A DNA stretch of 64,000 nt from Saprospira grandis DSM 2844 (GTDB lineage Bacteria > Bacteroidota > Bacteroidia > Chitinophagales > Saprospiraceae): positions 2,176,212 through 2,240,211 of the forward strand of contig NZ_JH719942.1 in NCBI RefSeq assembly GCF_000275825.1, given 5' to 3'. The notes under the pieces are model-generated. The model searched no databases and was not told where the DNA came from. It saw only the letters and a program-made list of their open reading frames with translations. Below, piece after piece: positions 1 through 8,690 of this stretch; position 1 is the stretch's first letter; each line of letters opens with the position of its first letter. Position numbers and translations under genes: made by a program.

Positions 1-1305
1 CGCTCGCCCCTCACCTTAATTGGTTCGGTAGGCGTGATGCTCTATATTAGCCCAGAACTAACGGGTTTTTCTTTTGGGCTTTTCCTTTTTGTGGGCCTCA
101 TTATTGGCCAGTTGGGTAAGGTTTTGCGGAAAAACTCGGCCAAGGCGCAGGCAAGTCTGGGCCGCATCCTCTCTCAAATAGAAGAGAGCATTGGGGGCTT
201 AAGAGTGATCCAAGCCTTTGGGGCCGAGGGTTTTCAGCGAGAACGCTTTGCCGAAGAAAATAGCTATTACCTCAATGTGAGTAATCGGATTCAGTGGCGT
301 AAGGACCTCTCTTCTCCGCTAACCGAATTTTTGGGCATCTGCGTCATTGCGGCCCTTCTGCTCTATGGTGGGCATTTGGTCTTTGATGGCGCTTTTGATG
401 CCTCGACCTTTGTGATGTTCATCCTGATGTTTTACAATATTATTGATCCCGCTAAATCCTTTGCCACGGCCCTTTATGATGTGCAAAAGGGCCGAGCTGC
501 AGCCGATCGCCTCAACCAAATCCTCAAAGCGCCCAGAGAAATTGATGAGCAGCCCAATGCCTTGCCCATTAGTGAGCTCAAAGAAGCCATAGAGGTAAAG
601 AACATTCAGTTTGGCTATGAAAAGGACCAAAAAGTATTGGATGGAGTGAGCTTTCGCTTAGAAAAAGGGAAAACTATCGCCTTGGTGGGCGTATCGGGGT
701 CTGGAAAATCAACCATTGCCGATTTACTTCCCCGTTTCTATGAGCCCCAAGCTGGCGAAATCCTTTTGGATGGCGAGCCGCTTTCGGCATATCGCCTACA
801 AGATTTGAGGGCCTTATTTGGGATGGTTTCTCAGGATGCCATTCTCTTTAATGATACCATATATAACAACATCGTTTTTGGTTTGCCCGATGTAACAAAA
901 GAGCAGGTAGAAGCGGCGGCCAAAATTGCCTTTGCCCACGACTTCATTATGGAGCAAGAAGAGGGCTATCAAACCAATATTGGCGACCGAGGCATGAAGC
1001 TCAGTGGGGGGCAGCGGCAACGGCTAACTATTGCTCGAGCGGTGCTGCGCAACCCTCAGGTTCTCATTTTGGATGAGGCCAGCTCGGCCCTAGATGCCGA
1101 ATCGGAACAGGCCGTACAAAAAGCCCTAGATGAGCTCATGCAAGAGCGCACTGCCTTGCTGATTGCGCACCGCCTCTCTACGGTCCAAAAAGCCGATGAA
1201 ATCTTAGTCATGCAAGAAGGCAAAATTGTAGAAAGAGGAAGCCCCGCCGCCTTAGTGGCCCAAAATGGGGTTTATGCAAAGTTGGTGGCCTTGCAGCGTT
1301 TATAG
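1..1305 (+). CDS. ABC exporter, permease-ATPase fusion (MsbA/multidrug type), 5' end cut off
   Basis: The reading frame is open from base 1, so the gene starts before the window; the N-terminal half of the membrane domain is missing. What remains is the last part of an ABC type-1 transmembrane domain, with hydrophobic segments near the start and around 330-440, followed by a complete nucleotide-binding domain. Walker A (GVSGSGKST) lies near 690-716, the signature LSGGQRQR near 1000-1023, Walker B ILDEASSALD near 1063-1095, and the switch histidine in LIAHRLST near 1160. Half-transporters of this layout dimerise in the inner membrane and export lipid A-core, lipids or drugs; MsbA-like is the usual name in Bacteroidota, but the substrate cannot be read from the sequence. 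Its stop codon nearly abuts the stop of the convergent restriction gene. Confidence 0.93.
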   Translation, partial: RSPLTLIGSVGVMLYISPELTGFSFGLFLFVGLIIGQLGKVLRKNSAKAQASLGRILSQIEESIGGLRVIQAFGAEGFQRERFAEENSYYLNVSNRIQWRKDLSSPLTEFLGICVIAALLLYGGHLVFDGAFDASTFVMFILMFYNIIDPAKSFATALYDVQKGRAAADRLNQILKAPREIDEQPNALPISELKEAIEVKNIQFGYEKDQKVLDGVSFRLEKGKTIALVGVSGSGKSTIADLLPRFYEPQAGEILLDGEPLSAYRLQDLRALFGMVSQDAILFNDTIYNNIVFGLPDVTKEQVEAAAKIAFAHDFIMEQEEGYQTNIGDRGMKLSGGQRQRLTIARAVLRNPQVLILDEASSALDAESEQAVQKALDELMQERTALLIAHRLSTVQKADEILVMQEGKIVERGSPAALVAQNGVYAKLVALQRL

Positions 1306-1306
1306 G

Positions 1307-2470
1307 CTAGTTATTTTGTTTTGCTTTCACTTCTGCAATAAATTCTCCTAGAGATAGAATCTGAGGTCTAAACTCTTTTGGGAAAGCTATTTTATATGCC
1401 TTAGGAACAACTAGCTGGACATTAGCTTTTTGCATTTCTATTAACTGATTTTTAGAAATTCCTTGTTGAAGCGTAAATAGATGTTTTTTAGGAATACGGT
1501 GGGCTTCATTAAGAATTTGCCTCCAACGGTCTTTGCAAGTTGTTTTAGCTGCTAATAGGGTAAGCTGTTTACTTTGAAAAAGCGGGTCTTGATAGGCTGT
1601 TTCATTAGGGAAGAGAAAATCTGGTTTTTTCTTCCCTTCAGTTTTTGCTTGAGTGGCAAATTCTAGTTTGTGAAGATAGAATACTTCCTCAAGATGATGT
1701 TCTAATGATTTGCCAGCACGACTTTTCCGTCGATTAAGCACTGTATTCGCGATAGCAACTAAATTATCTACAGAGCCTAAAGGATGTTTAATAAGCTCTT
1801 GATAGCGATTGTTTTCTAAGGCTCTAAATAACTCATATTCACTTTTAACCCAGTCTAAAAGAATAGCATCAGGATGCTTTAATACATCTGTGGGTTTAAC
1901 TTGCTTGAATTGATTAAAACAGGTTCTTGCTTGTTTTGCAAGCGCTATAGTTTTGGGGAACTCAACGGTAAGTTGTTCAATATAACTCTGAAAACATTGG
2001 TCTATAGTTAAGGCAGATTTCTCAATAAGTTGGTTGCTATCTGTAGGTGATAGATTAAAGGCATTTAAGAAGTCCTCAATCTCTTCGTCTGTTTGTAGAA
2101 CATAAGCTAGATATTCATCCTCTTCTGGTTGAGCAAGAATAAAGAGATCGCCAACATTACCCTCTTTAAGAAAGGGGAAACCTTTTCCAAATCGAGTTAA
2201 GCGATACTCATTTCTGCTCCCCTTACCATAGTAAATAAAACGGCTATCAGTAGTAAACTCATTTTGCCACTTTATTTGAATTAAACGATCCTTATTTGTG
2301 CCTTTAATGCCAGGCCCATCTTCAAACATTAAAGGAACTGTACTTTTGGGCATGTAGAAACCTGCTTGATGCCCCCCTGTTGTTCCAGCATCATTTGCAG
2401 ATATAAATTTGAAGAAGGCGTAGCGACTATTGCTTACTGCGGTAATAGCTAGTTCTAGTGGGCTAGTCAT
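1307..2470 (-). CDS. EcoRII-like type II restriction endonuclease
   Basis: A 387-residue protein that matches the two-domain plan of EcoRII. Residues about 27-42 ([16 protein letters not shown]) resemble the N-terminal DNA-binding/effector domain. The C-terminal third carries the PD-(D/E)xK-like catalytic region: [14 protein letters not shown] near 248-261, PDFLFP at 283-288 and [14 protein letters not shown] at 307-320, which is highly characteristic of the EcoRII/PspGI group. Enzymes of this group cut at CCWGG or related CC-containing sites, and EcoRII itself needs a second site as effector. The start codon overlaps the end of the methyltransferase gene by 8 bp, so the two are co-transcribed with the methylase first. 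Specificity for CCWGG is an inference from family and partner. Codon use looks more A+T-rich than that of neighbouring genes. Confidence 0.88.
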   Translation of the reverse strand: MTSPLELAITAVSNSRYAFFKFISANDAGTTGGHQAGFYMPKSTVPLMFEDGPGIKGTNKDRLIQIKWQNEFTTDSRFIYYGKGSRNEYRLTRFGKGFPFLKEGNVGDLFILAQPEEDEYLAYVLQTDEEIEDFLNAFNLSPTDSNQLIEKSALTIDQCFQSYIEQLTVEFPKTIALAKQARTCFNQFKQVKPTDVLKHPDAILLDWVKSEYELFRALENNRYQELIKHPLGSVDNLVAIANTVLNRRKSRAGKSLEHHLEEVFYLHKLEFATQAKTEGKKKPDFLFPNETAYQDPLFQSKQLTLLAAKTTCKDRWRQILNEAHRIPKKHLFTLQQGISKNQLIEMQKANVQLVVPKAYKIAFPKEFRPQILSLGEFIAEVKAKQNN

Positions 2471-3662
2471 ACTGTAGTGTTTTTATCATTTCTTGACCAA
2501 TAGCATGAATTAGGGGCATTACTACAGAGTTTCCAAATTGTCTATATGCTTGAGTATCAGATACTGGGATAATAAAGTTTTCGGGGAACCCTTGTAGGCG
2601 GGCACACTCTCTAGGAGTTAAACGTCTGGGGTTTGACTGTTCTTGAGGGATTAAGATTTCGGATCCGTCTTTATGATAACGTGCACTTAGTGTTCTTGTA
2701 ATATTATCAGGTTGAGCTATCCCAAACCCAAAACCGTTGCCTTTTTCTTGGTGCTTTTTAGCATAAGCTTGAAGATATTCCCAAAGCTTATCACTTAAAG
2801 TATATTTTTGAGGTACATCAGATATTAAAATTTCTTCAACTACATGATTGGCTACAGGAAGGTCTGGAAACTGGAATTTCTCTTCCCGCTGAAAGTGAGT
2901 CTGGTCAAATCCGGCAATAAAAATACGCTCTCGATGTTGTGGCACAAAGTGCTTTCCATCTAGTACTCTAGTATGGATATTATAGCCTAAGCCCTCTAAA
3001 GTTTTTTTAATTACTTTGAAGGTATTTCCCTTATCGTGAGATACCAAATTTTTGACATTTTCGAGCAAAAAGGCTTTAGGACGTTTTGCTTCTAAAATCC
3101 GAACGATGTCAAAGAATAAAGTGCCTTGTGTTTCGTCTTTAAAGCCGTGTTTGCGCCCTAAACTATTTTTCTTACTTACTCCTGCAAGTGAAAAGGGCTG
3201 ACAGGGAAAGCCACCTAAGAGTATATCGTGTTGAGGAATCTGTGACTCTTCAATTTTAGTAATATCGCCAAATGGAATTTCTCCAAAATTAGCTTCATAG
3301 GTTTTTTGAGAGAATCTATCCCATTCAGAAGTAAAAACGCATTTTCCTCCTAATTGCTGAAACGCTAAACGAAACCCCCCGATTCCAGCAAATAAATCAA
3401 TGAATTTAAATTTGGCTGCTTCAGTAGGGGGGAAGGGAACATCATATTGGATTTCATTTTCAAGCTCAAAAAATGGGTGGGCTTCTAGTGCTCTTCCCGC
3501 TAAAAAGGTTTTAGCCGCTTCTGAAAAATATTTTTTAGCCCCATTTTCTTGATTTTGTAGATAATGAGTTAGAGCAGCTAAGCCATCATCAAATTTGGGA
3601 ATTCGCTTTTCAATAGCCAATAATTCTCGAATGTCGGAATACTTGATACGTTCTTTATTCAT
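2463..3662 (-). CDS. DNA (cytosine-5)-methyltransferase, Dcm/M.EcoRII type
   Basis: A 399-residue C5-cytosine methylase with all main motifs. Motif I ([10 protein letters not shown]) is at about 87-96 and binds S-adenosylmethionine. Motif IV ([12 protein letters not shown]) has the catalytic Cys of PCQ at 153-155. Motif VI (ENVKNL) is near 200, motif VIII ([11 protein letters not shown]) near 245 and motif X ([11 protein letters not shown]) near the C-terminus. The 85-residue N-terminal extension before motif I is typical of Dcm and M.EcoRII and fits the EcoRII-type nuclease downstream. It would protect host DNA by methylating the nuclease's recognition site. The first gene of a two-gene minus-strand operon, with a -7 box just upstream. 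Confidence 0.95.
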   Translation of the reverse strand: MNKERIKYSDIRELLAIEKRIPKFDDGLAALTHYLQNQENGAKKYFSEAAKTFLAGRALEAHPFFELENEIQYDVPFPPTEAAKFKFIDLFAGIGGFRLAFQQLGGKCVFTSEWDRFSQKTYEANFGEIPFGDITKIEESQIPQHDILLGGFPCQPFSLAGVSKKNSLGRKHGFKDETQGTLFFDIVRILEAKRPKAFLLENVKNLVSHDKGNTFKVIKKTLEGLGYNIHTRVLDGKHFVPQHRERIFIAGFDQTHFQREEKFQFPDLPVANHVVEEILISDVPQKYTLSDKLWEYLQAYAKKHQEKGNGFGFGIAQPDNITRTLSARYHKDGSEILIPQEQSNPRRLTPRECARLQGFPENFIIPVSDTQAYRQFGNSVVMPLIHAIGQEMIKTLQYD

Positions 3663-3689
3663 AAAATAAGTCTATGTCGTAATTTTACA

Positions 3690-3697
3690 CAAAGGTA
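3690..3697 (-). promoter_or_regulatory. Probable -7 box of the restriction-modification operon
   Basis: On the minus strand the sequence reads TACCTTTG, a perfect match to the Bacteroidota -7 consensus TAnnTTTG, about 28 nt before the methyltransferase ATG. A TTGTGG-like -33 candidate lies about 23 nt further upstream, slightly far. A transcript would have a leader of only about 20 nt. Confidence 0.5.
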
Positions 3698-3900
3698 CAA
3701 GGAAAAAATTACGTTTGCCACAACTGTTTTGTTTTACTTCTTACAAACCTTCTTGGTTCCTACTACGGTAAGCCCCCATTTTTCATAGTTCTTAAATAAG
3801 TTCATTGAAAAATAGCCTCAAAAGTTGTAATATAGCAGCGTTCTTTGCGAAAAAGCTGAGCAACAGCTTCCTTTCCAACCTTATAATTACCATTTAAGCT

Positions 3901-4464
3901 ATGCAAGAAGATATAGATTTAGCCCTAGAAGCTGCCGAAGAAGGCATGCAAAACAGTATTGTCCACTTTCAGCGCGAACTCATCAAGATTCGCTCTGGAA
4001 AAGCTAGCCCGCAAATGGTGGCGGACGTAAAAGTAGAGTATTACGGTATGCCTACACCACTCAACCAAGTGGCCGGCATCAAAACAACCGATGCTCGAAC
4101 CCTCGTTATCCAACCCTTTGAAAAGAAAATGGTCCCTGTCGTAGAGCAAGCCCTCTATGGCGCTAATTTGGGAATTACCCCTCAAAGTGACGGAGAAGTG
4201 GTTCGTATGGTTGTGCCACCACTTACCGAAGAACGCCGTAAGCAATTGGTAAAGCAAGCTTCTGGCTTTGCAGAAGATGCCAAAGTGAGTATCCGCAACG
4301 CCCGCCGCGATGCCATCCAAGATGTAAAAGCTGCCGTTAAAGAAGGCTACCCCGAAGATGCCGGAAAACGCAGCGAGCAAACAGTACAAGAACTAACCGA
4401 TAAGTATAGCAAGCAGGTGGATAGCATCTTTGCTAAAAAAGAAGAAGAACTCATGACGGTTTAA
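3901..4464 (+). CDS. frr: Ribosome recycling factor
   Basis: A 187-residue protein of standard RRF length. It has the family pattern throughout: an N-terminal helix with FQRELIKIRSGKASPQMV, VEYYGMPTPLNQVA, the hinge and domain II, then the C-terminal helices with VSIRNARRDAIQDVK. RRF works with EF-G to split post-termination ribosomes in the cytoplasm. pyrH, a common neighbour upstream in other bacteria, is not here; the gene appears to be monocistronic and ends in a strong terminator. Confidence 0.97.
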   Translation: MQEDIDLALEAAEEGMQNSIVHFQRELIKIRSGKASPQMVADVKVEYYGMPTPLNQVAGIKTTDARTLVIQPFEKKMVPVVEQALYGANLGITPQSDGEVVRMVVPPLTEERRKQLVKQASGFAEDAKVSIRNARRDAIQDVKAAVKEGYPEDAGKRSEQTVQELTDKYSKQVDSIFAKKEEELMTV

Positions 4465-4491
4465 TCTGCCTCAAGACAGACTTAACAAAAA

Positions 4492-4521
4492 AGAGCAACT
4501 GTTTTCAGTTGCTCTTTTTTT
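4492..4521 (+). terminator. Intrinsic terminator of frr
   Basis: A perfect 10-bp stem (AGAGCAACTG / CAGTTGCTCT) with a TTTT loop, followed by a run of T's, 27 bp after the frr stop. Confidence 0.9.
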
Positions 4522-4607
4522 GTGACCAAAATCGCCATTTGAGGCTATAAGAGACAAAAAACTAAATCGCTTTTGTATCTTGATAGTCCATTTCAAAATT
4601 GTATAGT

Positions 4608-6002
4608 ATGCCAAATACATTTACTTACTTGCTCAAGCGTCTCTGGGACGAAATTACCCGCCTGTTTAGCTTGCATCTAGATACCGATGAAGCCGGAACC
4701 ACCGAGAACGTCAAAAAGAGCATCGAATTTAGAGGTGGCAACCTCTGGGCCCTCATTTTTGCCTGCCTGATCGCCTCTATCGGACTCAATACCAATTCTA
4801 CCGCTGTGGTGATTGGGGCCATGCTTATCTCGCCCCTAATGGGACCGATCGTCGGGGTGGGCTTTTCCGTAGCCACCAATGATTTCGGTACGCTCAAATA
4901 CTCTTTGCGCAATCTGGTCCTCATGATTGTCCTCAGCATCGGCGCCGCCGCTATTTACTTCTTAATGTCTCCCCTCAAAGAGCCTACCGCCGAGCTGATC
5001 GCCAGAACACAACCCTCGCTCTATGATGTACTCATTGCCGTTTTGGGTGGGGTGGTCGGTATTGTGGCCAGCTCTCGCCACGACCGAGGAAATGCTATTC
5101 CTGGGGTGGCCATCGCTACAGCCCTCATGCCCCCACTCTGTACGGCAGGCTACGGCTTGGCCACCCTGCAACTAGAGTTCTTTATGGGCGCCTTTTATCT
5201 CTTCTTTATCAACTCAATCTTTATTGCCCTGACCACCATGATCGTCGTGCGCTCTTTGCAATTTCCCCAAATTGAGTTCCTCGATAAGAAACGAGAAAAA
5301 CAAATGAAATGGGCCATTTTATTCATCGTTGTAGTCACTGTGGTGCCCAGTATCTTTACAGCCATTCATGTGGTCAATGAGGCCATTTTTACCCGCCGCG
5401 CCAAAGATTTTGTTAGCGAAAACCTCATGATGATGGACAAAAGTGAGGTCCTGCAATATAAGGCCAAGTACGCTAGCGATTCCTCCGTCATTGAGGTCAT
5501 TATGTTTGGTGAAGAACTTAGCGATGAACGCATTGCAGAGTTTAGCCGAAAACTGAAAAATTATGAGCTAGAACATACTTTTCTCGATATCCATCAGTCT
5601 ACCGAAAAACGACCAATAGATCTCCCCCAACAAAATTTTGATGTGAGCAAATATGAGGAGATTTATCGCCGAAAAACCGAGGAGATCGAAAGCCGAGAAA
5701 GCCAAATCCGTGAACTAAGAGAGGAGATCGCCCGCATGAAGGAGGCCCAACATCCTATCCATAAAGCCAATCTGGACAAGATTTCTCGCAAAATTGCAGC
5801 CCTCTACCCCGATATTGAGGCTATCGGCCTGAGTGAGGTGGTCAAAAGTAGCCAGCTCCAAGATTCTGTCATTACAGATACCCTGCCCACAGCCCTCATC
5901 CACTGGAAAAATAACCGCCAAGCCGATAAATACACCCAAAACCTGAGTAGATATCTGCAACTAGAATTGGGCTTAGATACCGTAGAGGTGGTAAATTATT
6001 AG
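4608..6002 (+). CDS. DUF389 (TIGR00341-type) integral membrane protein
   Basis: A 464-residue protein. The N-terminal half is very hydrophobic, with about six membrane segments between residues ~45 and 255. It contains the conserved Gly/Ser/Pro-rich motifs of DUF389: NTNSTAVVIGAMLISPLMGP, and the GIVASSRHDRGNAIPGVAIATALMPPLC region. The C-terminal half is soluble, with a charged coiled-coil stretch near residues 350-385 and then a small mixed domain. The function of DUF389 proteins is not established. The ATG at 4608 is preferred over an in-frame TTG three codons upstream. No obvious operon partner. Confidence 0.85.
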   Translation: MPNTFTYLLKRLWDEITRLFSLHLDTDEAGTTENVKKSIEFRGGNLWALIFACLIASIGLNTNSTAVVIGAMLISPLMGPIVGVGFSVATNDFGTLKYSLRNLVLMIVLSIGAAAIYFLMSPLKEPTAELIARTQPSLYDVLIAVLGGVVGIVASSRHDRGNAIPGVAIATALMPPLCTAGYGLATLQLEFFMGAFYLFFINSIFIALTTMIVVRSLQFPQIEFLDKKREKQMKWAILFIVVVTVVPSIFTAIHVVNEAIFTRRAKDFVSENLMMMDKSEVLQYKAKYASDSSVIEVIMFGEELSDERIAEFSRKLKNYELEHTFLDIHQSTEKRPIDLPQQNFDVSKYEEIYRRKTEEIESRESQIRELREEIARMKEAQHPIHKANLDKISRKIAALYPDIEAIGLSEVVKSSQLQDSVITDTLPTALIHWKNNRQADKYTQNLSRYLQLELGLDTVEVVNY

Positions 6003-6140
6003 GTTTTGGGGCCTCCGCAGCAAAGCTGCGGCGCTACGTTTCGCAGCTCGCTATTCGCTCGGCCCTGCGCAAAAAAAAGTTTTTTGCTTGGTCTGGCCCT
6101 TCGGGCCACTGCTGCACATCGCTAGGCCGCTCAACGGTCT
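6003..6140 (+). repeat. Family-A hairpin element, type 1 (copy 1)
   Basis: Begins TTTTGGGGCCTCC directly after the preceding stop codon and ends CACATCGCTAGGCC. It contains four successive hairpins: CGCAGC-AAA-GCTGCG, then after the linker GCTCGGCCCT a stem of A's against T's (GCAAAAAA / TTTTTTGC), then TCTGGCCC-TTC-GGGCCA, then a weak one after CTAGGCC. The linkers GCTCGC, CTCGGCCCT and GGTCTGGCC recur in all family-A copies. No protein is supported here. Confidence 0.9.
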
Positions 6141-6198
6141 TTGGGCTTTTGGGCTTTCTTCTTCGGCGGTTAATTTAAGCTAGAAATATACATCCTAC

Positions 6199-6348
6199 AG
6201 GCGGAGAAGCCGCCGCAGGCTGAGGGATGGTAGGGGGTGGCCGCAGGCCAGACCGAGCTTTTGAGCAAAGCGAAAAAGCGATGGGCCGAGCAGACCTGCG
6301 AGCCCCCACACAGCCCGACCCGCCCGCAGGGCGGGGCAGCCCCAAAAC
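6199..6348 (-). repeat. Family-A hairpin element, type 2 (copy 2)
   Basis: Opposite orientation to copy 1 and 60 bp from it, so the two could form a large inverted pair. On the minus strand it begins TTTTGGGGCTGCCCC with a GGGTCGGGCTGTG follow-on, and ends CATCCCTCAGCCTG plus a GGCGGCTTCTCCGCC stem. The middle stem is CGCTTTTTCGCTTTGC...AAAAGC. Apart from repeats and the terminator below, nothing else is visible between 6003 and 6494. Confidence 0.9.
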
Positions 6349-6432
6349 AACAGCAGACTCTAAAAACAAAGCATCTCCTAATGCCTGCAGCTAGGGAAAT
6401 GTTTTCTATGCGCCGCTTTTTTCTTAATATTG

Positions 6433-6472
6433 AGCTCATCTATAGCAAAACTGGCTGTAGATGAGCTTTTTT
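6433..6472 (+). terminator. Intrinsic terminator just upstream of the TPR membrane protein
   Basis: A 14-bp stem (AGCTCATCTATAGC with GCTGTAGATGAGCT, one wobble) and an AAAACTG loop, followed by TTTTTT. It ends only about 23 bp before the next start codon, so it either closes the DUF389 transcript with its 3' repeats or acts as an attenuator for the gene that follows. Confidence 0.75.
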
Positions 6473-6494
6473 ATGATTTGATTGACTTGATGAT

Positions 6495-8690
6495 ATGGCA
6501 AAAAAGAAAAAACAACAACCGCCAAAAAAGGCGCCTAAGGTCCAGCAAGCCCCCAAAGCAAAAGCGCAAACTGCCGCCAAAGCTAGCTTTTGGCTAAAGA
6601 CCAATTGGCAGCTCTACCTGCTATTTATTGTCTCTTTTCTGCTTTACGCCAATACCTTGGGCCACCAATATGCAGTAGATGATAGTATCGTGATTCAGAA
6701 AAATCAGTTTACTCGCCTTGGCCTGAAGGGCATGCCAGGCATTTGGGGGGAGGATACCTTTGTGGGCTTTTTTGGGAGCAAACGCAATTTGGTGGCTGGG
6801 GGCCGTTATCGGCCATTTACCCTAGCCACCTTTGCCCTAGAAATGCAGTTGTTTGGTACCCCCGCTAAGGATGCTCAGGGCAATCTGCTCAAAGACGAAA
6901 AAGACCGACAGCTCTATGATGGGAATCCCGAAATTAGCCATACTATCAATGCCATTTTATACGCTATCTTGGTGCTGGTCCTTTTTCTCTGGATTATGGC
7001 CCTTTTTGATCCTCAAATCAAGGACAAAAAGCTCTTGCACTTTTTGGCTTTTGCCACAGCCCTGCTCTTTGCCGCCCACCCCTTGCATACCGAGGCCGTG
7101 GCCAACATTAAGGGCCGAGATGAAATTATGGTGACCCTAGGCGCTATTTTGGCGGCCTATTGGAGTCTTAAAGCCGTGGACCAGCCCAAAAAACTCTTTC
7201 TCTATGCCGGCGGAGCAATTTTGGCCTTTTTTGTGGCCCTTTTTTCTAAGGAAAGCGCCATCCCCTTTATCGTTTTGATCCCGCTTTCGTTCTACTTTTT
7301 CCGTAAGCAATTGGGCATCGACAAACTATTGATTTGGACGGTTCCCTTTGTAGTAGCCGCTGCCGTATTTTGGTTTGCTATGCGCAATCCCGCTATTGGT
7401 TGGGATGGCAAAACAGAGCCCGCTGTAGAACTAATGAATGATCCCTACCTCAAGTTGGCCCCCGCCCCCGATGGCAAAACACAGGTATATGTTCCCTTTA
7501 GCGATTCAGAACGCTATGGAACGGTGCTCTATACCTGGGGCGAATATGTCCGCCTTTTGGTGCTTCCCCATCCATTAACCAATGACTATTATCCCAAGCA
7601 TATCCGTGGGGCCAAAAATGAAATTCCAAGCCTAACCGATCCTTGGGTACTCTTGATCTTATTGTTCCATATTGCTCTGGCCGTTTGGGCCTTTATGGGC
7701 TTGCTCAAGCGGAAACCCTACGCCTTTGCGCTGATCTTCTATGCCGCTACTTTTTCAGTGGTCTCCAATTTATTCTTTCCCATTGGGACCAATATGGCCG
7801 AGCGCTTTATGTTTATGCCTTCTGTCGGCTTTAGTTTATTGTCCGCCTTGGGGCTGTTGGCCCTGCTGCGCCGTATGCCGGATAATAAAGAAGAGGTGAA
7901 AAACTATTCTATGGGACTTTGGAGCCTGCTCTTTGTTTCGGCCCTCTATGCCTATAAAACCATAGACCGAAATCCTGCCTGGTATGATGATTATACCCTC
8001 TTTACCACCGATGTGGAGGTTTCGCCCAATAGCGCCAAACTCAACAATGCAGTCTCTGGGGTGTTACAAGAACGCATTAAAGACCCCAAAATGCCAGCAG
8101 CCGAAAAAATGCGCCTCTTGCAAAAGGCCCAAGGCCATGCGGCCAAGGCCATCGAGCTGCACCCTAGCTATACCAATGCTTGGCTGTTGCAAGGCAATGC
8201 CTTTATTTATATGGGCGAACTGAAGGAGCAACAGAATGCGCCCCAAGAGGCCCTAAAACTATTTGATCAGGCCATTGCCTGCTTTAATCAGGTCAAGGTC
8301 TATCGCCCAGAGCACCCCGATGTAAATAACAATATGACCGTCGCGCATCGAGACAAGGCCAGAGTATTGGGCCAGCGACTCAATAAACTGCAAGAGGCCG
8401 TCAATGAACTACAAAAGGCCTATACTCTCAGCAATGGCCAAGATTTTGAAACCCTCCGCCTAATGGGTATTGCCTATGGCATTGGCGGAAATCCGCAGTT
8501 GGCCAGCCGCTATTTTGAGGAGGCCTTGGCCGTTATGCCCAACAATATTGCTATCCTCTACAACTTAGAAGCGGCCTATAAGCAATTGGCCGAAAATGGG
8601 GGAGGAGCCGCCGCCCAGCAAAAGGCCCAAGAATATGGCCGCCGCTGGAAAGCCATCAATCCCAATTACGATCCTAGAAAAGTACAGTAA
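6495..8690 (+). CDS. Polytopic membrane protein with C-terminal TPRs (GT-C/TMTC-like)
   Basis: 731 residues. A Lys/Pro-rich cytoplasmic tail (about 1-35) leads into roughly ten membrane segments (about 38-480). The first loop has YANTLGHQYAVDDSIV and later GGRYRPFTLATFALE, followed by HPLHTEAVANIKGRDEIM and FSKESAIPF. These patterns are typical of the TMTC-like, GT-C fold group that carries an N-terminal membrane glycosyltransferase-like region and C-terminal TPR repeats. The last 230 residues hold three to four TPRs (for example AKAIELHPSYTNAWLLQGNA and ALAVMPNNIAILYNLEAAYK). Such proteins are thought to transfer sugars or organise envelope complexes; the substrate is unknown. Its stop overlaps the next start by one base (TAATG), implying translational coupling. 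Confidence 0.75.
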   Translation: MAKKKKQQPPKKAPKVQQAPKAKAQTAAKASFWLKTNWQLYLLFIVSFLLYANTLGHQYAVDDSIVIQKNQFTRLGLKGMPGIWGEDTFVGFFGSKRNLVAGGRYRPFTLATFALEMQLFGTPAKDAQGNLLKDEKDRQLYDGNPEISHTINAILYAILVLVLFLWIMALFDPQIKDKKLLHFLAFATALLFAAHPLHTEAVANIKGRDEIMVTLGAILAAYWSLKAVDQPKKLFLYAGGAILAFFVALFSKESAIPFIVLIPLSFYFFRKQLGIDKLLIWTVPFVVAAAVFWFAMRNPAIGWDGKTEPAVELMNDPYLKLAPAPDGKTQVYVPFSDSERYGTVLYTWGEYVRLLVLPHPLTNDYYPKHIRGAKNEIPSLTDPWVLLILLFHIALAVWAFMGLLKRKPYAFALIFYAATFSVVSNLFFPIGTNMAERFMFMPSVGFSLLSALGLLALLRRMPDNKEEVKNYSMGLWSLLFVSALYAYKTIDRNPAWYDDYTLFTTDVEVSPNSAKLNNAVSGVLQERIKDPKMPAAEKMRLLQKAQGHAAKAIELHPSYTNAWLLQGNAFIYMGELKEQQNAPQEALKLFDQAIACFNQVKVYRPEHPDVNNNMTVAHRDKARVLGQRLNKLQEAVNELQKAYTLSNGQDFETLRLMGIAYGIGGNPQLASRYFEEALAVMPNNIAILYNLEAAYKQLAENGGGAAAQQKAQEYGRRWKAINPNYDPRKVQ

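Noticed and set aside
4625..4939. Antisense frames over the DUF389, frr, parA and symporter genes
   Set aside because: Shadows of well-supported genes on the other strand.
6237..6464. 75-codon frame between the DUF389 and TPR genes
   Set aside because: It lies across a family-A copy and a terminator; no family resemblance.
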